This document shows, piece after piece, positions 1 to 9,233 of a stretch of DNA of 64,000 nucleotides (position 1 is its first letter; the number at the start of each line of letters is the position of its first letter). The position numbers and the translations under genes are program-made. The stretch lies in contig NZ_JASHIK010000001.1 of the NCBI RefSeq assembly GCF_030733745.1, forward strand, positions 310,001-374,000, given 5' to 3'. A model generated the notes under the pieces. It made no database searches. It was not told the DNA's origin and was given only the letters and a program-made list of their open reading frames with translations. The stretch is from Stappia sp. MMSF_3263 (GTDB lineage: Bacteria; Pseudomonadota; Alphaproteobacteria; Rhizobiales; Stappiaceae).

Positions 1-63
1 GGTCGAGGCGCTGCGCGGCGCCTCGATGGCTGTTCCCCGGAAGCGCCCGGCAACGATCCTCAC
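1..63 (-). CDS. rsmD: 16S rRNA (guanine966-N2)-methyltransferase RsmD, N-terminal fragment
   Basis: The first 21 codons are visible on the minus strand; the gene runs out of the window. The translation after a GTG start is [19 protein letters not shown], which matches the typical RsmD opening (MRIVxGRFRGRxLxxP). RsmD methylates G966 of 16S rRNA using SAM. The GTG start overlaps the rluB stop codon in a GTGA arrangement, so the two genes are probably translationally coupled. The rluB-rsmD order is common in Hyphomicrobiales. The call rests on this short start and on context. Confidence 0.75.
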   Translation of the reverse strand, partial: MRIVAGRFRGTAIEAPRSAST

Positions 64-2360
64 GGCTTGCGGCCCCGTCCTGCTCCACCCTTGCCGGGTC
101 CGCCACGCGAAGGTCCACCCTTGCCGGGTCCGCCGCGGCCGCCGCCGCCTTTCGCAGGACCGCCGCGAGACGGACCACCGCGGGAGGGGCCGCCCCGGGA
201 AGGGCCGCCGCGCGGCGCGAAGGACCTTTCGCCGCCCCGGTCTCCGCCACGTTCACCGCCCTTGCCGCCGTCCCTGTCATTGCCGAAATCGCCGGGCCGG
301 GCATCGGTGCGCGGCCGGAAGCCGCGATCATCGCCGCCCCTGCCTTGCGGCCGGCCGGCGCCGCCACGAGCCGGGCCGCGTGCGCCGCCCTTGGCGTCGT
401 CGTCCACCGGAGCGGTGTCGACGACGAGCGCGCCGTCCTCGTCCCAGATACGCCGGCGGCGTCCCTTGCGCTGGGCGTCATCCTTGGGGCCGCGCGGCAT
501 GGTCTCGGGCGTGAAACGGAAGCGTGAGCGTGGCGACACATGCTGCGGCTTTGCGGGTGCGCGTTCGCCCTCGTCACGCCGTCCGGCATCGCGGCCGCCA
601 CCCTTGCCGCGCCCACCGCCATCCTTGTCCTGGCCGCGCTTTTTCGCGCGCCGGTCGCTGGCGTCCTCGCCCTCGCGGGCGCTGAGATAGCGGCCTTCCT
701 GGCGCACGGCGCCGCGCGGTGCCGCGCCGCCCTTCGCCGGCGCCTTGCCGGCCGTTTTGCCGGGAACGGTCTCGCCGCCGGGAACATTGGTGAGGAGCGG
801 TGCCTCGAAATCCACGCCGGCCTCTTCCGCCAGCCGGTCGCCCAACTGGTCGCGCAGCACCCGGCCGCGAATCTCGCGCACGTCGCCCTCGGGCAGGTCG
901 GCGAGCTGGAACGGACCGAAGGAGACGCGGATCAGGCGGTTCACCGCAAGACCCAGATGCTCGAGCACCTTCTTGATCTCGCGGTTCTTGCCTTCCCGCA
1001 GCGCGATCGTCATCCAGACATTGTCGCCCTGTTCCTTGTCGATCTCGGCCTCGATCGAGCCGTAGAGCACATCGTCGATGGCGATGCCGTCGGCAAGCTT
1101 GTCGAGTTCCGCCTGCGTGATGCGGCCATAGGCGCGCACCCGGTAGCGGCGCAGCCAGCCGGTGGCGGGAAGCTCAAGGACCCGCCCCAGCCCGCCGTCA
1201 TTGGTCAGCAGCAGCAGGCCTTCGGTGTTGATGTCGAGCCGGCCGATGGTGAGGACGCGCGGCAATTCCTTCGGCAGGTGGTCGAAGACGGTCGGGCGGC
1301 CCTCCGGATCGGAGTTGGTGGTCACCAGCCCGCGCGGCTTGTGATAGAGCCACAGCCGGGTGCGCTCCCGCTCGGGCAGCGGCACGCCGTCGACCGTGAC
1401 CGTGTCGGCATCGGTGACCGTCACGGCCGGCGAGATGAGCACGGTGCCGTTGATGGCAACGCGCCCGGCGATCACCCAGCTTTCCGCCGTGCGCCGCGAG
1501 CAGAGCCCCGCGCGCGCCATCACCTTGGCGACGCGCTCGGCGCCGTCGGCACGCGCCGCGATGGGGGCTGCACCCGGAGGCGGGGTCTTGTCGCGCTTCG
1601 GTGCGCCGGGCTTCGGCCCGCGCCGTGGCGCCATGCCGCCGGTGCCGGCCGCATCGCGACGGGGACGACCGTCGCCGCCCTGCCGTTCGCCGTAGGGCCG
1701 GTCGCCACGGGGACGGTCGCCGAACGAGCGGCCGCCTTGCGGCCTGTCGCGGTGGGGCCGGTCTCTTTGGGGCCCGTCGTCGCGCGGCCTGTCGCCTCGA
1801 TATCCGGTGCCCTGCGGGCGCTCGCCGCGCGGACGCCCGTCGCCTTGTGCATCCCCGGACTTCCGGGCTCCGAACCCGCCGCCGGCCGGCCGGCTGCCGC
1901 CGGACCTGTCGCCGCCGAACTTGCCGCCGCCCGGGCGGTTGCCGAACGGACGGCCGCCGCCGCCGCGCTCGCCCGACGGACGGTCGCGGAACGGGCGGTC
2001 GCCGAATGAACGTTCGCCGGAGCCCTGGCCAGCTTGCGACCGGTCGCCGAACGATCGCTCTCCGCCGGCTCCCCGGCCCTGAGGCCTGTCACCCCGGGGG
2101 CTGTCATTCCGGGGCCTGTCACCCTGTTGCCGGTCGCCGTGCGGCCTGTCGCCGCCGGGCTTGCCCCCGCGCCCGCCGGAAGGCCGGTCGCCGAAGGACT
2201 TCCCGCCGCCGGACTTGCCCGGGGGCCGGCCGGAGCCGAACTTGGAAGCGCCGTCGCGCGGCTTGCCGTTGCCGGATCGTCCGCTGCCGGAGCCTGCCGG
2301 AGCGGAGGAGCGGCGCTCGGGCCGCGAGGGTCGTTTGTCTTTGGTCATGGCGCGCGTCAT
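60..2360 (-). CDS. rluB: RluB-type 23S rRNA pseudouridine synthase with long RG-rich tails
   Basis: A 766-residue protein with three parts. Residues 1-270 are low complexity, built on degenerate [13 protein letters not shown] and GGKFGG repeats. Residues about 274-500 are an S4 RNA-binding domain followed by a RsuA/RluB pseudouridine synthase domain with the GRLD motif (catalytic Asp376) and [14 protein letters not shown]. Residues about 520-766 are basic, ending in RGGPS/KGGP repeats. RluB makes pseudouridine 2605 in helix 93 of 23S rRNA. Bacterial RluB is usually about 250-350 residues, so two thirds of this chain is extension. An alternative start is Met5 (2348). It overlaps rsmD downstream. 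The enzyme family is secure; assignment to RluB rather than RluE or RsuA is by context. Confidence 0.9.
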   Translation of the reverse strand: MTRAMTKDKRPSRPERRSSAPAGSGSGRSGNGKPRDGASKFGSGRPPGKSGGGKSFGDRPSGGRGGKPGGDRPHGDRQQGDRPRNDSPRGDRPQGRGAGGERSFGDRSQAGQGSGERSFGDRPFRDRPSGERGGGGRPFGNRPGGGKFGGDRSGGSRPAGGGFGARKSGDAQGDGRPRGERPQGTGYRGDRPRDDGPQRDRPHRDRPQGGRSFGDRPRGDRPYGERQGGDGRPRRDAAGTGGMAPRRGPKPGAPKRDKTPPPGAAPIAARADGAERVAKVMARAGLCSRRTAESWVIAGRVAINGTVLISPAVTVTDADTVTVDGVPLPERERTRLWLYHKPRGLVTTNSDPEGRPTVFDHLPKELPRVLTIGRLDINTEGLLLLTNDGGLGRVLELPATGWLRRYRVRAYGRITQAELDKLADGIAIDDVLYGSIEAEIDKEQGDNVWMTIALREGKNREIKKVLEHLGLAVNRLIRVSFGPFQLADLPEGDVREIRGRVLRDQLGDRLAEEAGVDFEAPLLTNVPGGETVPGKTAGKAPAKGGAAPRGAVRQEGRYLSAREGEDASDRRAKKRGQDKDGGGRGKGGGRDAGRRDEGERAPAKPQHVSPRSRFRFTPETMPRGPKDDAQRKGRRRRIWDEDGALVVDTAPVDDDAKGGARGPARGGAGRPQGRGGDDRGFRPRTDARPGDFGNDRDGGKGGERGGDRGGERSFAPRGGPSRGGPSRGGPSRGGPAKGGGGRGGPGKGGPSRGGPGKGGAGRGRKP
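64..264 (-). repeat. GC-rich low-complexity repeat in the rluB 3' end
   Basis: Imperfect short direct repeats of about 12-15 bases encode the [14 protein letters not shown] and KGGPGKGG tail of the pseudouridine synthase. On the plus strand they show as recurring gggccgcc and accgcgggag words. Such tracts change length easily by slippage. A second run of the same kind (about 1690-2260) encodes the GDRP-rich N-terminal tail. Confidence 0.7.
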
Positions 2361-2486
2361 ACCAGAGCCGCAAGATGCGGGGAAGCAGGCTTTTTCGGCG
2401 AGGCGTCATGCGTTTTCCGCCGGTCGGCCCGCAGCGCCCGCCTGCGGGATTTTCTTTGCCATGTCGCCGCTGTAGGGTCTGCCGCG

Positions 2487-2990
2487 ATGAGCAGTGCGGA
2501 CGACACCCCGAAAGCCCTTCCGAAAGATCCCGGACAACCCCTGTCCGGGGGCGGTTTCATGGACCTTGCGCTGGCCGAGGCGCGGGCCGCGGCTGCGCGC
2601 GGCGAGGTGCCTGTCGGTGCCGTCCTGGTGCGCGACGGCGAGGTGATCGCCGCCGCCGGCAACCGGACGCTGGAGCTTGCCGATCCGACGGCCCATGCAG
2701 AGGTTCTCGTGCTGCGCGCGGCCTGCGCGGCGGCCGGCAGCCAGCGGCTGCCGGATTGCGATCTCTACGTGACGCTGGAGCCCTGCCCGATGTGCGCCGC
2801 CGCCATCTCCTTCGCCCGCATCCGCCGGCTCTATTTCGGCGCTTCCGACGAGAAGGGCGGCGCGGTGGAAAACGGCGTGCGGTTCTATGGCCAGCCCACC
2901 TGCCATCACGCGCCGGAGGTTTATTCGGGCCTTGCCGGGCGCGACGCGGCCGAGTTGTTGAAGGCGTTTTTCCGCGGCCGCAGGGCCTGA
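2487..2990 (+). CDS. tadA: tRNA-specific adenosine deaminase TadA
   Basis: A 167-residue zinc deaminase that converts A34 to inosine in tRNA-Arg(ACG). The CDA-fold motifs are intact: His70-Ala-Glu72 (zinc ligand and proton shuttle) and the PCPMC motif with zinc ligands Cys100 and Cys103. It is divergent from rluB with a 126-base spacer; tadA and rluB are neighbours in many Hyphomicrobiales. The start is the ATG at 2487; a second in-frame ATG at residue 25 (MDLALAEARAA) would give the more usual TadA length of about 145 and is a real alternative. Function is confident; the start is less so. Confidence 0.93.
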   Translation: MSSADDTPKALPKDPGQPLSGGGFMDLALAEARAAAARGEVPVGAVLVRDGEVIAAAGNRTLELADPTAHAEVLVLRAACAAAGSQRLPDCDLYVTLEPCPMCAAAISFARIRRLYFGASDEKGGAVENGVRFYGQPTCHHAPEVYSGLAGRDAAELLKAFFRGRRA

Positions 2991-3076
2991 GGCGTTTCCC
3001 CGGCTCGACCCCGGCCGCCGCCCGGCGCTATATCGGGGTGACATCCGCGACCGGTTCGCGAGGGGAGGGAGAGACG

Positions 3077-3421
3077 ATGATCGCCGTTATTTTCGAGGTC
3101 TGGCCGAAGGACGGCCACAAGGAACCCTATCTCGACATTGCCGCCAGCCTGAAGCCGCTGCTTGCCGAGCAGGACGGTTTCATCTCGGTCGAGCGCTTCG
3201 AGAGCCTGAGCGAGCCGGGCAAGCTTCTCTCGGTTTCTTTCTGGCGCGACGAGGAGGCGCTGTCGAACTGGCGGCACGAGGCCGAGCACCGCATCGCCCA
3301 GGCGGCGGGTCGCGGCAAGCATTTCGCCAACTATCGCCTGCGCGTCGCCGGCGTCATCCGCGACTACGGCATGGACGCGCGTGACGAGGCGCCAAGCGAC
3401 AGCGTCGCCCTGCACGGGTGA
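3077..3421 (+). CDS. antibiotic biosynthesis monooxygenase (ABM) fold protein
   Basis: A 114-residue protein starting MIAVIFEVWPKDGHKEPYLD, with the short ferredoxin-like alpha/beta pattern of the ABM family (PF03992). Proteins of this type bind small aromatic or haem-like ligands, and many have no known substrate. GGGAGGGAGA lies just ahead of the ATG and gives a strong ribosome binding site. The motif DGFISVERFES followed by LLSVSFWRDEEAL is typical of the family. There is no operon partner: tadA is 86 bases upstream, and the next gene converges on it. The substrate cannot be told from the sequence. Confidence 0.8.
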   Translation: MIAVIFEVWPKDGHKEPYLDIAASLKPLLAEQDGFISVERFESLSEPGKLLSVSFWRDEEALSNWRHEAEHRIAQAAGRGKHFANYRLRVAGVIRDYGMDARDEAPSDSVALHG

Positions 3422-3449
3422 GACGGGGGGGTGCCGCGACGGCGCCCGC

Positions 3450-4436
3450 TCACCTTTCGGGCAGCACCAGAACGGTCTGTTCCGCCGGCAGTGCGGCGCG
3501 GCTTGCCACATAGAGCGGGCTCGCCGAGGTCTCGATCCGGAAGCCCTCGCTCGCCATGCGCGCGGTGAAGCTCTCGCGTGAGCCGTAGGTATAGGCGTGC
3601 ATCGGGATGACGATGCGCGGCGACACCGCCTTGATGACCTCGACGAGGCTGTCGAGCCGCAGGGTGGAAGCGTTGTCGACCGGAGCGAAGACGATGTCGA
3701 TCGTGCCGAGGCGGGCAAGGTCGTCCTGGGTCAGGCGGTGATGCAGGTGACCGAGATGGGCGATGCAAAGATCCGCCACCTCGAAGACGAAGATCGAATT
3801 GCCGAGCCGGCGCGTTTCCCCGTCCCAGCCGCGAATGTTGGTCTGCAGGTTGCGGATGCGCACGTCGCCGACGGTGAGATCGTGGTCCATCGGCCCGCCA
3901 TCCGGGTTCCAGCCGAACAGAACATGCTCGATGTCAGGATCCGGATTGAGGGTGAAATGGGTGGAATGGGCGCCGTTCATGGTGATGACCCGCGGCAGCC
4001 GGGCGGGACGGTGGACATTGTTGTAGTCGGTGGCGATGCGCACGCCTGTCGGGGTCTCGAGCTCGAAAGTCGCGTGGCCGATATAGGTGATGCCGACCTG
4101 GTCGCGCTCGAGGGCGGCCAGGTGGACAGGCGCCGCCCCGGTGATCCAGTCGCCCCCGGCCAGCAACTGGCAGGAGGCAAGGGCGCTGCCCCCGAAGGCG
4201 AGCATCAGGCCAAGCGGCACGGCAAGTGCGAGGATGACAGCGCGCAGGCAGGAAAGAGCGAGGCGCGCGGGCCGGCGATTGCGTGCCCCGCGCCTGCGGG
4301 TGTCATGCACACCGGATGCAAAGAGATCATGGGCATGGGCATGGGCAGGGGCAGGCGATGAGGGCGGCAAGGCCATGGCAGGGCTCCTTCGGGTCGCTCC
4401 GCCTTGGAAGGATAGGGCCGGCACGAAGGGCTTCAA
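3450..4436 (-). CDS. MBL-fold hydrolase-like protein with degenerate metal motif, membrane anchored
   Basis: A 328-residue protein. Residues about 63-88 form a hydrophobic segment (signal anchor or late signal peptide), preceded by a basic, His/Ala/Pro-rich N-terminus. The rest resembles UlaG-type metallo-beta-lactamase-fold proteins: YIGHATFELETP (His121), ATDYNN (Asp137), AHLGHLHH (around His230) and IPMHAYTYG (His280). The core HxHxDH site is altered to GAHSTH (residues 155-160), so one His and the Asp are missing. It may bind metal differently or be inactive. Met21 is an alternative start that would shorten the leader. Substrate unknown. Confidence 0.75.
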   Translation of the reverse strand: MKPFVPALSFQGGATRRSPAMALPPSSPAPAHAHAHDLFASGVHDTRRRGARNRRPARLALSCLRAVILALAVPLGLMLAFGGSALASCQLLAGGDWITGAAPVHLAALERDQVGITYIGHATFELETPTGVRIATDYNNVHRPARLPRVITMNGAHSTHFTLNPDPDIEHVLFGWNPDGGPMDHDLTVGDVRIRNLQTNIRGWDGETRRLGNSIFVFEVADLCIAHLGHLHHRLTQDDLARLGTIDIVFAPVDNASTLRLDSLVEVIKAVSPRIVIPMHAYTYGSRESFTARMASEGFRIETSASPLYVASRAALPAEQTVLVLPER

Positions 4437-4460
4437 GAACCCCTTGGCGCCGGTTGCGCC

Positions 4461-5315
4461 TCAGGAGGAGGCTCCGCCGCGCCTCTCGAACGCCTCGATC
4501 GCCGCCGCGATGCGCTGTTTGGTTGTCTCGCGCATGGGCTCGGCGGCGGCGAGGATGCGGTCGGTCTTCATGAAGTCGAGAACGCGGAAGCCGGCAATGT
4601 CGGGCTTGATCAGGATATCCGGTTGCCGGTTCTTGAGCTTCTCCTGGGTGATGGACTGCATCAGGATCTGGGTTGCCCCGAAGACGGCATCGGTGGCGCC
4701 GGGCACCATCCGCCCCTTGCGCGGGATCGGCGAGCCGACGACGTCGGAGGCGACGACAATGTCGATGTCGTCCGGCAGCGCGTCGAAGGGCAGGGGATTG
4801 ACCAGCCCGCCGTCGACCAGGATCCGCTCATCGAGGGTCACCGGCTTGAACAGGGCGGGGATCGCCATCGAGGCGGCGACGGCGGCATGCAGCGGGCCGG
4901 AGGAAAGCTGCACCTCGCGGCAGCGGAAGAAATCCGTGGCGATCACCGACAGGGGAACCTGCAGTTCCTCGAAGGTGGCGGGGATATGGGGACCGACGAA
5001 CTGCTCAAGCACCTTGCCGGCGTCGAACTGCATGATGCGGGGACTGCCGAAGAAGTCGCCGAGCTTGCGCGGCCTGAGCTTCCACAGCCGGGCAAGCACC
5101 GCGTTGCGGTCGCGGAAGATCGCCTCCGAAACCTCGCGCAGGGCCTCTCCGTCGAGGCCCCCGGCAAAGCCCGCGCCGAAGATCGCGCCTATCGAGGTGC
5201 CGGTGATGGCATCTGGGACGATGCCGAGATCGCCGAAGGCCTCGATCACCGGAACATGCGCCATGCCGCGCGCTCCGCCGCCGCCCAGTGCCAGCCCGAT
5301 CCGGGGTCTGCTCAT
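4461..5315 (-). CDS. patatin-like phospholipase (RssA type)
   Basis: A 284-residue patatin-domain protein (PF01734). The oxyanion-hole glycine run GGGGARG is at 11-17, the nucleophile elbow GTSIG has Ser41, and the second catalytic residue is Asp168 in VDGG. This Ser-Asp dyad is the lipid acyl hydrolase signature. The length and the start MSRPRIGLALGGGG match the RssA/NTE-like bacterial group. No signal peptide is visible, so it is probably cytosolic or membrane-peripheral. It is followed on the same strand by the MBL-fold gene after 24 bases, so the two may be cotranscribed. The lipid substrate is unknown. Confidence 0.9.
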   Translation of the reverse strand: MSRPRIGLALGGGGARGMAHVPVIEAFGDLGIVPDAITGTSIGAIFGAGFAGGLDGEALREVSEAIFRDRNAVLARLWKLRPRKLGDFFGSPRIMQFDAGKVLEQFVGPHIPATFEELQVPLSVIATDFFRCREVQLSSGPLHAAVAASMAIPALFKPVTLDERILVDGGLVNPLPFDALPDDIDIVVASDVVGSPIPRKGRMVPGATDAVFGATQILMQSITQEKLKNRQPDILIKPDIAGFRVLDFMKTDRILAAAEPMRETTKQRIAAAIEAFERRGGASS

Positions 5316-5444
5316 GTGTCCTCCGTTTGAAGTTGCGTGCCGGAATGCCGTGTCGATGACGCGCTGCCTGACAGGAAACGCAGGATTGGGGGCGCAATAT
5401 GGCGGCCGTCACCGTCGCGGTTGCCACGTGGCGGGCGGGCGCGA

Positions 5445-5921
5445 TCAGCTGTCGCCAAGGGGCCGCACCGTGTCGCCGAGCGATATCCGGCCGGCTGCGA
5501 GCACCTCGGCATAGAAGCCGCCATGCCCGCGCATCGCGTTGTAGCCGCCAAAGCCGATGGCGGTCTCCATCCGGCTGCAGGGCGCGCAGGGGCCTGTGAT
5601 ACGCAGGCGCGCAGCCCCGATCTGCATGTCGCGGTGGCGCAAGGCGGCCAGATTGATGCCGGAAACGACGATGTTTCGCCGCAGCAGCGCGGGGTCGATG
5701 CCGGCCTGCCCGGCGAAGCCGGCGATCAGCGGCAGATGCTCCGCCTGGATCAGGGTGACGGCGCGTTTGCCGCCGCTTGTATAGTGGTCGCCGGCAATGC
5801 CGCCGTCGCCGATCTCGGCGCTCTCAACCACACGCACTGGCTCAAGGCGGGCGGGGCGCACGCCGATCCACTCGACCCTGCCTTCGCCGGCATGACGGGC
5901 CAGCAGTTGCTTCAACTCCAT
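5445..5921 (-). CDS. MOSC domain-containing protein
   Basis: A 158-residue single MOSC domain (PF03473), related to the C-terminal domain of molybdenum cofactor sulfurase and to YiiM. Visible features are GIAGDHY, a basic RAVTLIQAEHLP stretch, the NIVVSGINL strand and the conserved cysteine motif GPCAPCSRME. MOSC proteins carry sulfur or molybdenum cofactor on such a Cys. The ATG at 5921 is chosen because the protein then starts right at the domain (MELKQLLARHAGEG). An upstream extension of 48 codons is open but looks non-coding. It is a standalone gene divergent from the antiporter. Confidence 0.85.
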   Translation of the reverse strand: MELKQLLARHAGEGRVEWIGVRPARLEPVRVVESAEIGDGGIAGDHYTSGGKRAVTLIQAEHLPLIAGFAGQAGIDPALLRRNIVVSGINLAALRHRDMQIGAARLRITGPCAPCSRMETAIGFGGYNAMRGHGGFYAEVLAAGRISLGDTVRPLGDS

Positions 5922-6073
5922 GCCTTGCGGTCCTGTCCTTGGGGTGTCATGCGCGCCTGCAGTCAAGCATGCGCGTCTGCAGTCAAGATGGTGCGGTGAA
6001 GCGAAACTCGCTAGTCTCGACAGACAATCGATTCCGCCGTCCGGACGGCCCGGACGAGGCAGCAAGAGACATC

Positions 6074-7867
6074 ATGGCCAGCGAAGCTGCACCCCCCTTC
6101 TTTGTCGAATCCCTCCTGTTCCTGTCGGCGACGGTGGTTGCCGTGCCGTTCGCCAAGCGCGTCGGCCTCGGCTCCGTCGTCGGCTATCTGGGGGCGGGTC
6201 TTGCGATCGGCCCCTTCGGGCTCGATTTCATCCGTTCGGCCGAGGAGGTCCGGGGCGTTGCCGAACTCGGCGTGGTGCTGCTTCTCTTCGTCATCGGGCT
6301 GGAGCTGGAACCGGCGCGCCTTTGGAAGATGAAGGGCGACATTTTCGGGCTCGGCACCTCGCAGGTGCTGGCCTGCGGCGCGGCCCTGGTCGGACTGCTG
6401 CTGCTTGCCGGGCAACCGGGCGAACTGGCGGTGATTGCCGGCCTCGGACTGGCTCTGTCCTCCACCGCCTTTGCCCTGCAGATCCTTCAGGAACGCGGCC
6501 AGCTGACGACGCCTTACGGCCAGCGCGCGTTCGGCATCCTGCTCCTTCAGGACATGGCGATCGTGCCGCTGCTGGCACTGATCCCGATCCTGTCGCCGCG
6601 CGAGGAGGGCGGTGGCGGCTCCGACGTGCTGCTCCAGATGACGATCACCATCGTCGCGGTCGGCGGCGTGATCGTCGCGGGGCGCTACCTGCTGACGCCG
6701 CTGTTCACGCTGCTGTCGCGGGTGCGCGCCCGAGAGGTGATGCTGGCGGCGGCGCTGCTGGTGGCGCTTGGCAGCGGCGGCATCATGCACGCGGCCGGCC
6801 TGTCGATGGCGCTCGGCGCCTTCCTCGCCGGCGTGATGCTGGCCGAATCGAGCTTCCGCCACACGCTGGAAGCCGATATCGAGCCGTTCCGCTCACTGCT
6901 GATGGGCCTGTTCTTCATCTCCGTGGGAATGTCGCTCGATCTCGGCCTCGTCGTCGACAACTGGCAAGTCGTGGCGCTCGGCGTCATCGCCGTGATGGGC
7001 GTCAAGGGCGTGCTGATCTGGGCGCTGTCGCGGATCTTCGGATCGAGCAACGCGGATGCGCTGAAGATTGCCTTCACGCTGCCCCAGGGCGGCGAGTTCG
7101 CCTTCGTGCTGTTCACCGCCGCGGCGACGGCCGGCATCCTGGGCCGCGACATGCTCACCCTGCTGATCGCCATCGTGGTGCTGACCATGCTGCTCACCCC
7201 GGTCGGGTGTTCCTTTCACGACATGATGGTGCGCCGCCTGCAGCGCCGGGGCGTTGTCACCGACGCGGTCGAGACATTCGAGGAGGCGCGGCCGGCGGTG
7301 CTGGTCATCGGGTTCGGCCGCTTCGGCATGATGGTGGCGCAGATGCTCACCTCCGAGGAGGTCGAGATCATCGCGCTCGACAACCGCGCCGAGCGCGTCG
7401 CCTATGCCCGCAAGCTTGGCTACAAGGTCTATGTGGGCGACGCGACAAGGCCGGACGTGCTGAAGGCGGCCGGCGCCGACAAGGCGGTGCTCGTCGCGCT
7501 GTGCATCGAGAACGACAAGGTCATGGGACAGGCGATCGAGCTGATCCGGGCCAGTTTCCCGGCCGCGAAGCTGTTCTGCAGGGCCACCGACCGGGTGCAC
7601 GCGCTGGAACTGACCCGGCGCGGGGTCGATTATCATATCCGCGAGACGTTCGAATCCAGCATCTCCTTCGCCCGTGCGGCGCTGGGCGAGCTCGGCATTG
7701 CCGCCGACCGCATCGCGGAGATCGAGGAGGATGTGCGCCGCCGGGATGGCGAACGCATGGAGATCCAGATGCGCGAGGGCGTGATGGCGGGCAGCGACAC
7801 GCTGCATCGGGTGACGCCGCGCCGGCCGGCGGGCGACGGGGACGCGGCCGGGGAGCGCGGCGAGTGA
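6074..7867 (+). CDS. CPA2 family monovalent cation:proton antiporter (KefB/KefC-like)
   Basis: A 597-residue membrane protein. The first ~390 residues hold about 12 hydrophobic segments of the Na+/H+ exchanger fold, including GYLGAGLAIGPFGL, LALSSTAFALQILQERG and LLLQDMAIVPLLAL. From about residue 405 a TrkA-N/RCK nucleotide-binding domain follows, with the Rossmann motif VIGFGRFG and then DNRAERV. In KefB/KefC this domain gates K+ efflux by glutathione adducts; here the ion is not determined. The C-terminal ~30 residues are polar and variable. The ATG at 6074 is chosen because MASEAAPPFF leads straight into the first membrane helix. Confidence 0.9.
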   Translation: MASEAAPPFFVESLLFLSATVVAVPFAKRVGLGSVVGYLGAGLAIGPFGLDFIRSAEEVRGVAELGVVLLLFVIGLELEPARLWKMKGDIFGLGTSQVLACGAALVGLLLLAGQPGELAVIAGLGLALSSTAFALQILQERGQLTTPYGQRAFGILLLQDMAIVPLLALIPILSPREEGGGGSDVLLQMTITIVAVGGVIVAGRYLLTPLFTLLSRVRAREVMLAAALLVALGSGGIMHAAGLSMALGAFLAGVMLAESSFRHTLEADIEPFRSLLMGLFFISVGMSLDLGLVVDNWQVVALGVIAVMGVKGVLIWALSRIFGSSNADALKIAFTLPQGGEFAFVLFTAAATAGILGRDMLTLLIAIVVLTMLLTPVGCSFHDMMVRRLQRRGVVTDAVETFEEARPAVLVIGFGRFGMMVAQMLTSEEVEIIALDNRAERVAYARKLGYKVYVGDATRPDVLKAAGADKAVLVALCIENDKVMGQAIELIRASFPAAKLFCRATDRVHALELTRRGVDYHIRETFESSISFARAALGELGIAADRIAEIEEDVRRRDGERMEIQMREGVMAGSDTLHRVTPRRPAGDGDAAGERGE

Positions 7868-7980
7868 GCCGGAGCCCGGCTGTGGGCGGCGGCGGCATGG
7901 CAGGGGGTGGTCAAGGTGATGACGGCCCTGTATTGAGGACCGAAAGGCGCCGGAGAACGGCAGCCAGAGGCAGCAGACGC

Positions 7981-8202
7981 ATGAACCGATACGAAACACC
8001 GCGCGTGCCGGGCGAGGCGCGCATCCGCTATCTGGACGCCGATTTCCAGATCCTGTCGCCGGGCACTTTCGTGCGCTGTGCGGTGACCGGCCAGTCGATA
8101 CCGCTGGACGAGCTGAAATACTGGAGCGTCTCGCGCCAGGAAGCCTATGTCGACGCGCAAAGCGCGCTTGCCCGCTACAGGGAAAACGGCGACACCGCCT
8201 GA
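7981..8202 (+). CDS. DUF2093 domain-containing protein
   Basis: A 73-residue protein matching the DUF2093 family, which is largely confined to alphaproteobacteria. The conserved core is seen as IRYLDADFQILSPGTFVRC followed by AVTGQSIPLDELKYWSV. The length is the normal family length. Function unknown; the CAVTG segment looks like half of a metal-binding motif, but only one Cys is present. It ends 2 bases short of the converging lpxK stop, so there is no room for a terminator between them. Confidence 0.88.
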   Translation: MNRYETPRVPGEARIRYLDADFQILSPGTFVRCAVTGQSIPLDELKYWSVSRQEAYVDAQSALARYRENGDTA

Positions 8203-8204
8203 AA

Positions 8205-9233
8205 TCAGGCTCTGAACGCGGCGATCCGCTCAAGAAGCAGCGCAACGAGGCCGGCCGGCTCGCTGACGCGCATCTCCACCTCCAGGACCAGACTGCGCGC
8301 CGCCAGTTCGTTCAGCGCGGTTCCTTGGGCGCCGCCGAGGCGGACGTGGTCCTTGGACGTGGTTACCAGCATCAACCCGCCCGCATCCGCCGTGTCCAGA
8401 AGCTGCCGCGCCTCGGCCTCGCGGAAAGCATGGTGGTCGCCGAAAAACCGCTGCTCGGCGACCTTTGCCCCGGCACCGATCAGGCTCTCGACGAATTTTT
8501 CCGGCCGTCCGATGCCGGAAAAAGCGAGCACGGTAAGTCCTTCGACCATCGCGCCGTTGCAGGGTTCAATCCGTGCCTGGAACACCGGCAGGGTCCGTGC
8601 CTGAGCGGCGCCGAGAACCGGCGCGACCCTTGCGCCCTCGCCGACGACGACAAGCGCGTGCGCATGCGGGAGCTGGCGGGCGACCGGCGCGCGCAGCGGA
8701 CCGGCGGGAAGACACTGCCCGTTGCCAATGCCGCTGGCGGCATCGACGAGCACCAGCGAGACGGTCTTTTCCAAAGACGGGTTCTGGAATCCGTCATCCA
8801 TGAGGATCACCGACCCGAGCGTTTCGGAAAGCCGCGCGCCGGCGATCCTGTCGGGACAGATCACGGTGGGCCGGCAGCGAGCCAGCAGCAACGCCTCGTC
8901 GCCGACCTCGCCGGCCGTGTGACGGCGCGGATCGACCTGGACAGGCGCGGCTCCCGACAGGCTTCCGCCATAGCCGCGCGTGAGAAACACCGGCTGCTCG
9001 CCCGCATCGGCGAGCAGGCTTGCCAGCGCCAGCGCGAAGGGGGTCTTGCCACTGCCGCCGGCAACAAGGTTGCCGATGCAGATCACCGGAATTTTCGGGC
9101 GGGCACGAGGCTTGCGGTCCATGCGTGCCGCCGTGACCGCCCCGTAGACGAGGCCAAGGGGAAAGAGCAGGCGCGCTGCAAGGCTCGGGCGGGCCCGCCA
9201 CCAGAAGGCCGGGCTGTGCCAGCCACCGCTCAC
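8205..9233 (-). CDS. lpxK: tetraacyldisaccharide 4'-kinase LpxK
   Basis: A 342-residue kinase that phosphorylates the 4' position of the lipid A disaccharide precursor to give lipid IVA, at the inner face of the cytoplasmic membrane. The Walker A motif GNLVAGGSGKT is at 54-64, behind an N-terminal hydrophobic helix (LLFPLGLVYGAVTAA). VILMDDGFQNPSLEK carries the LpxK DDGFQ signature. It starts with GTG in a GTGA overlap with waaA, so it is translationally coupled and last in the waaA block. The length is normal for the family. Confidence 0.96.
   Translation of the reverse strand: MSGGWHSPAFWWRARPSLAARLLFPLGLVYGAVTAARMDRKPRARPKIPVICIGNLVAGGSGKTPFALALASLLADAGEQPVFLTRGYGGSLSGAAPVQVDPRRHTAGEVGDEALLLARCRPTVICPDRIAGARLSETLGSVILMDDGFQNPSLEKTVSLVLVDAASGIGNGQCLPAGPLRAPVARQLPHAHALVVVGEGARVAPVLGAAQARTLPVFQARIEPCNGAMVEGLTVLAFSGIGRPEKFVESLIGAGAKVAEQRFFGDHHAFREAEARQLLDTADAGGLMLVTTSKDHVRLGGAQGTALNELAARSLVLEVEMRVSEPAGLVALLLERIAAFRA

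Noticed and set aside
67-690. Pro/Arg-rich plus-strand frames across the rluB tails.
   Set aside because: They are complements of the RGG/GDRP repeat DNA on the real coding strand.
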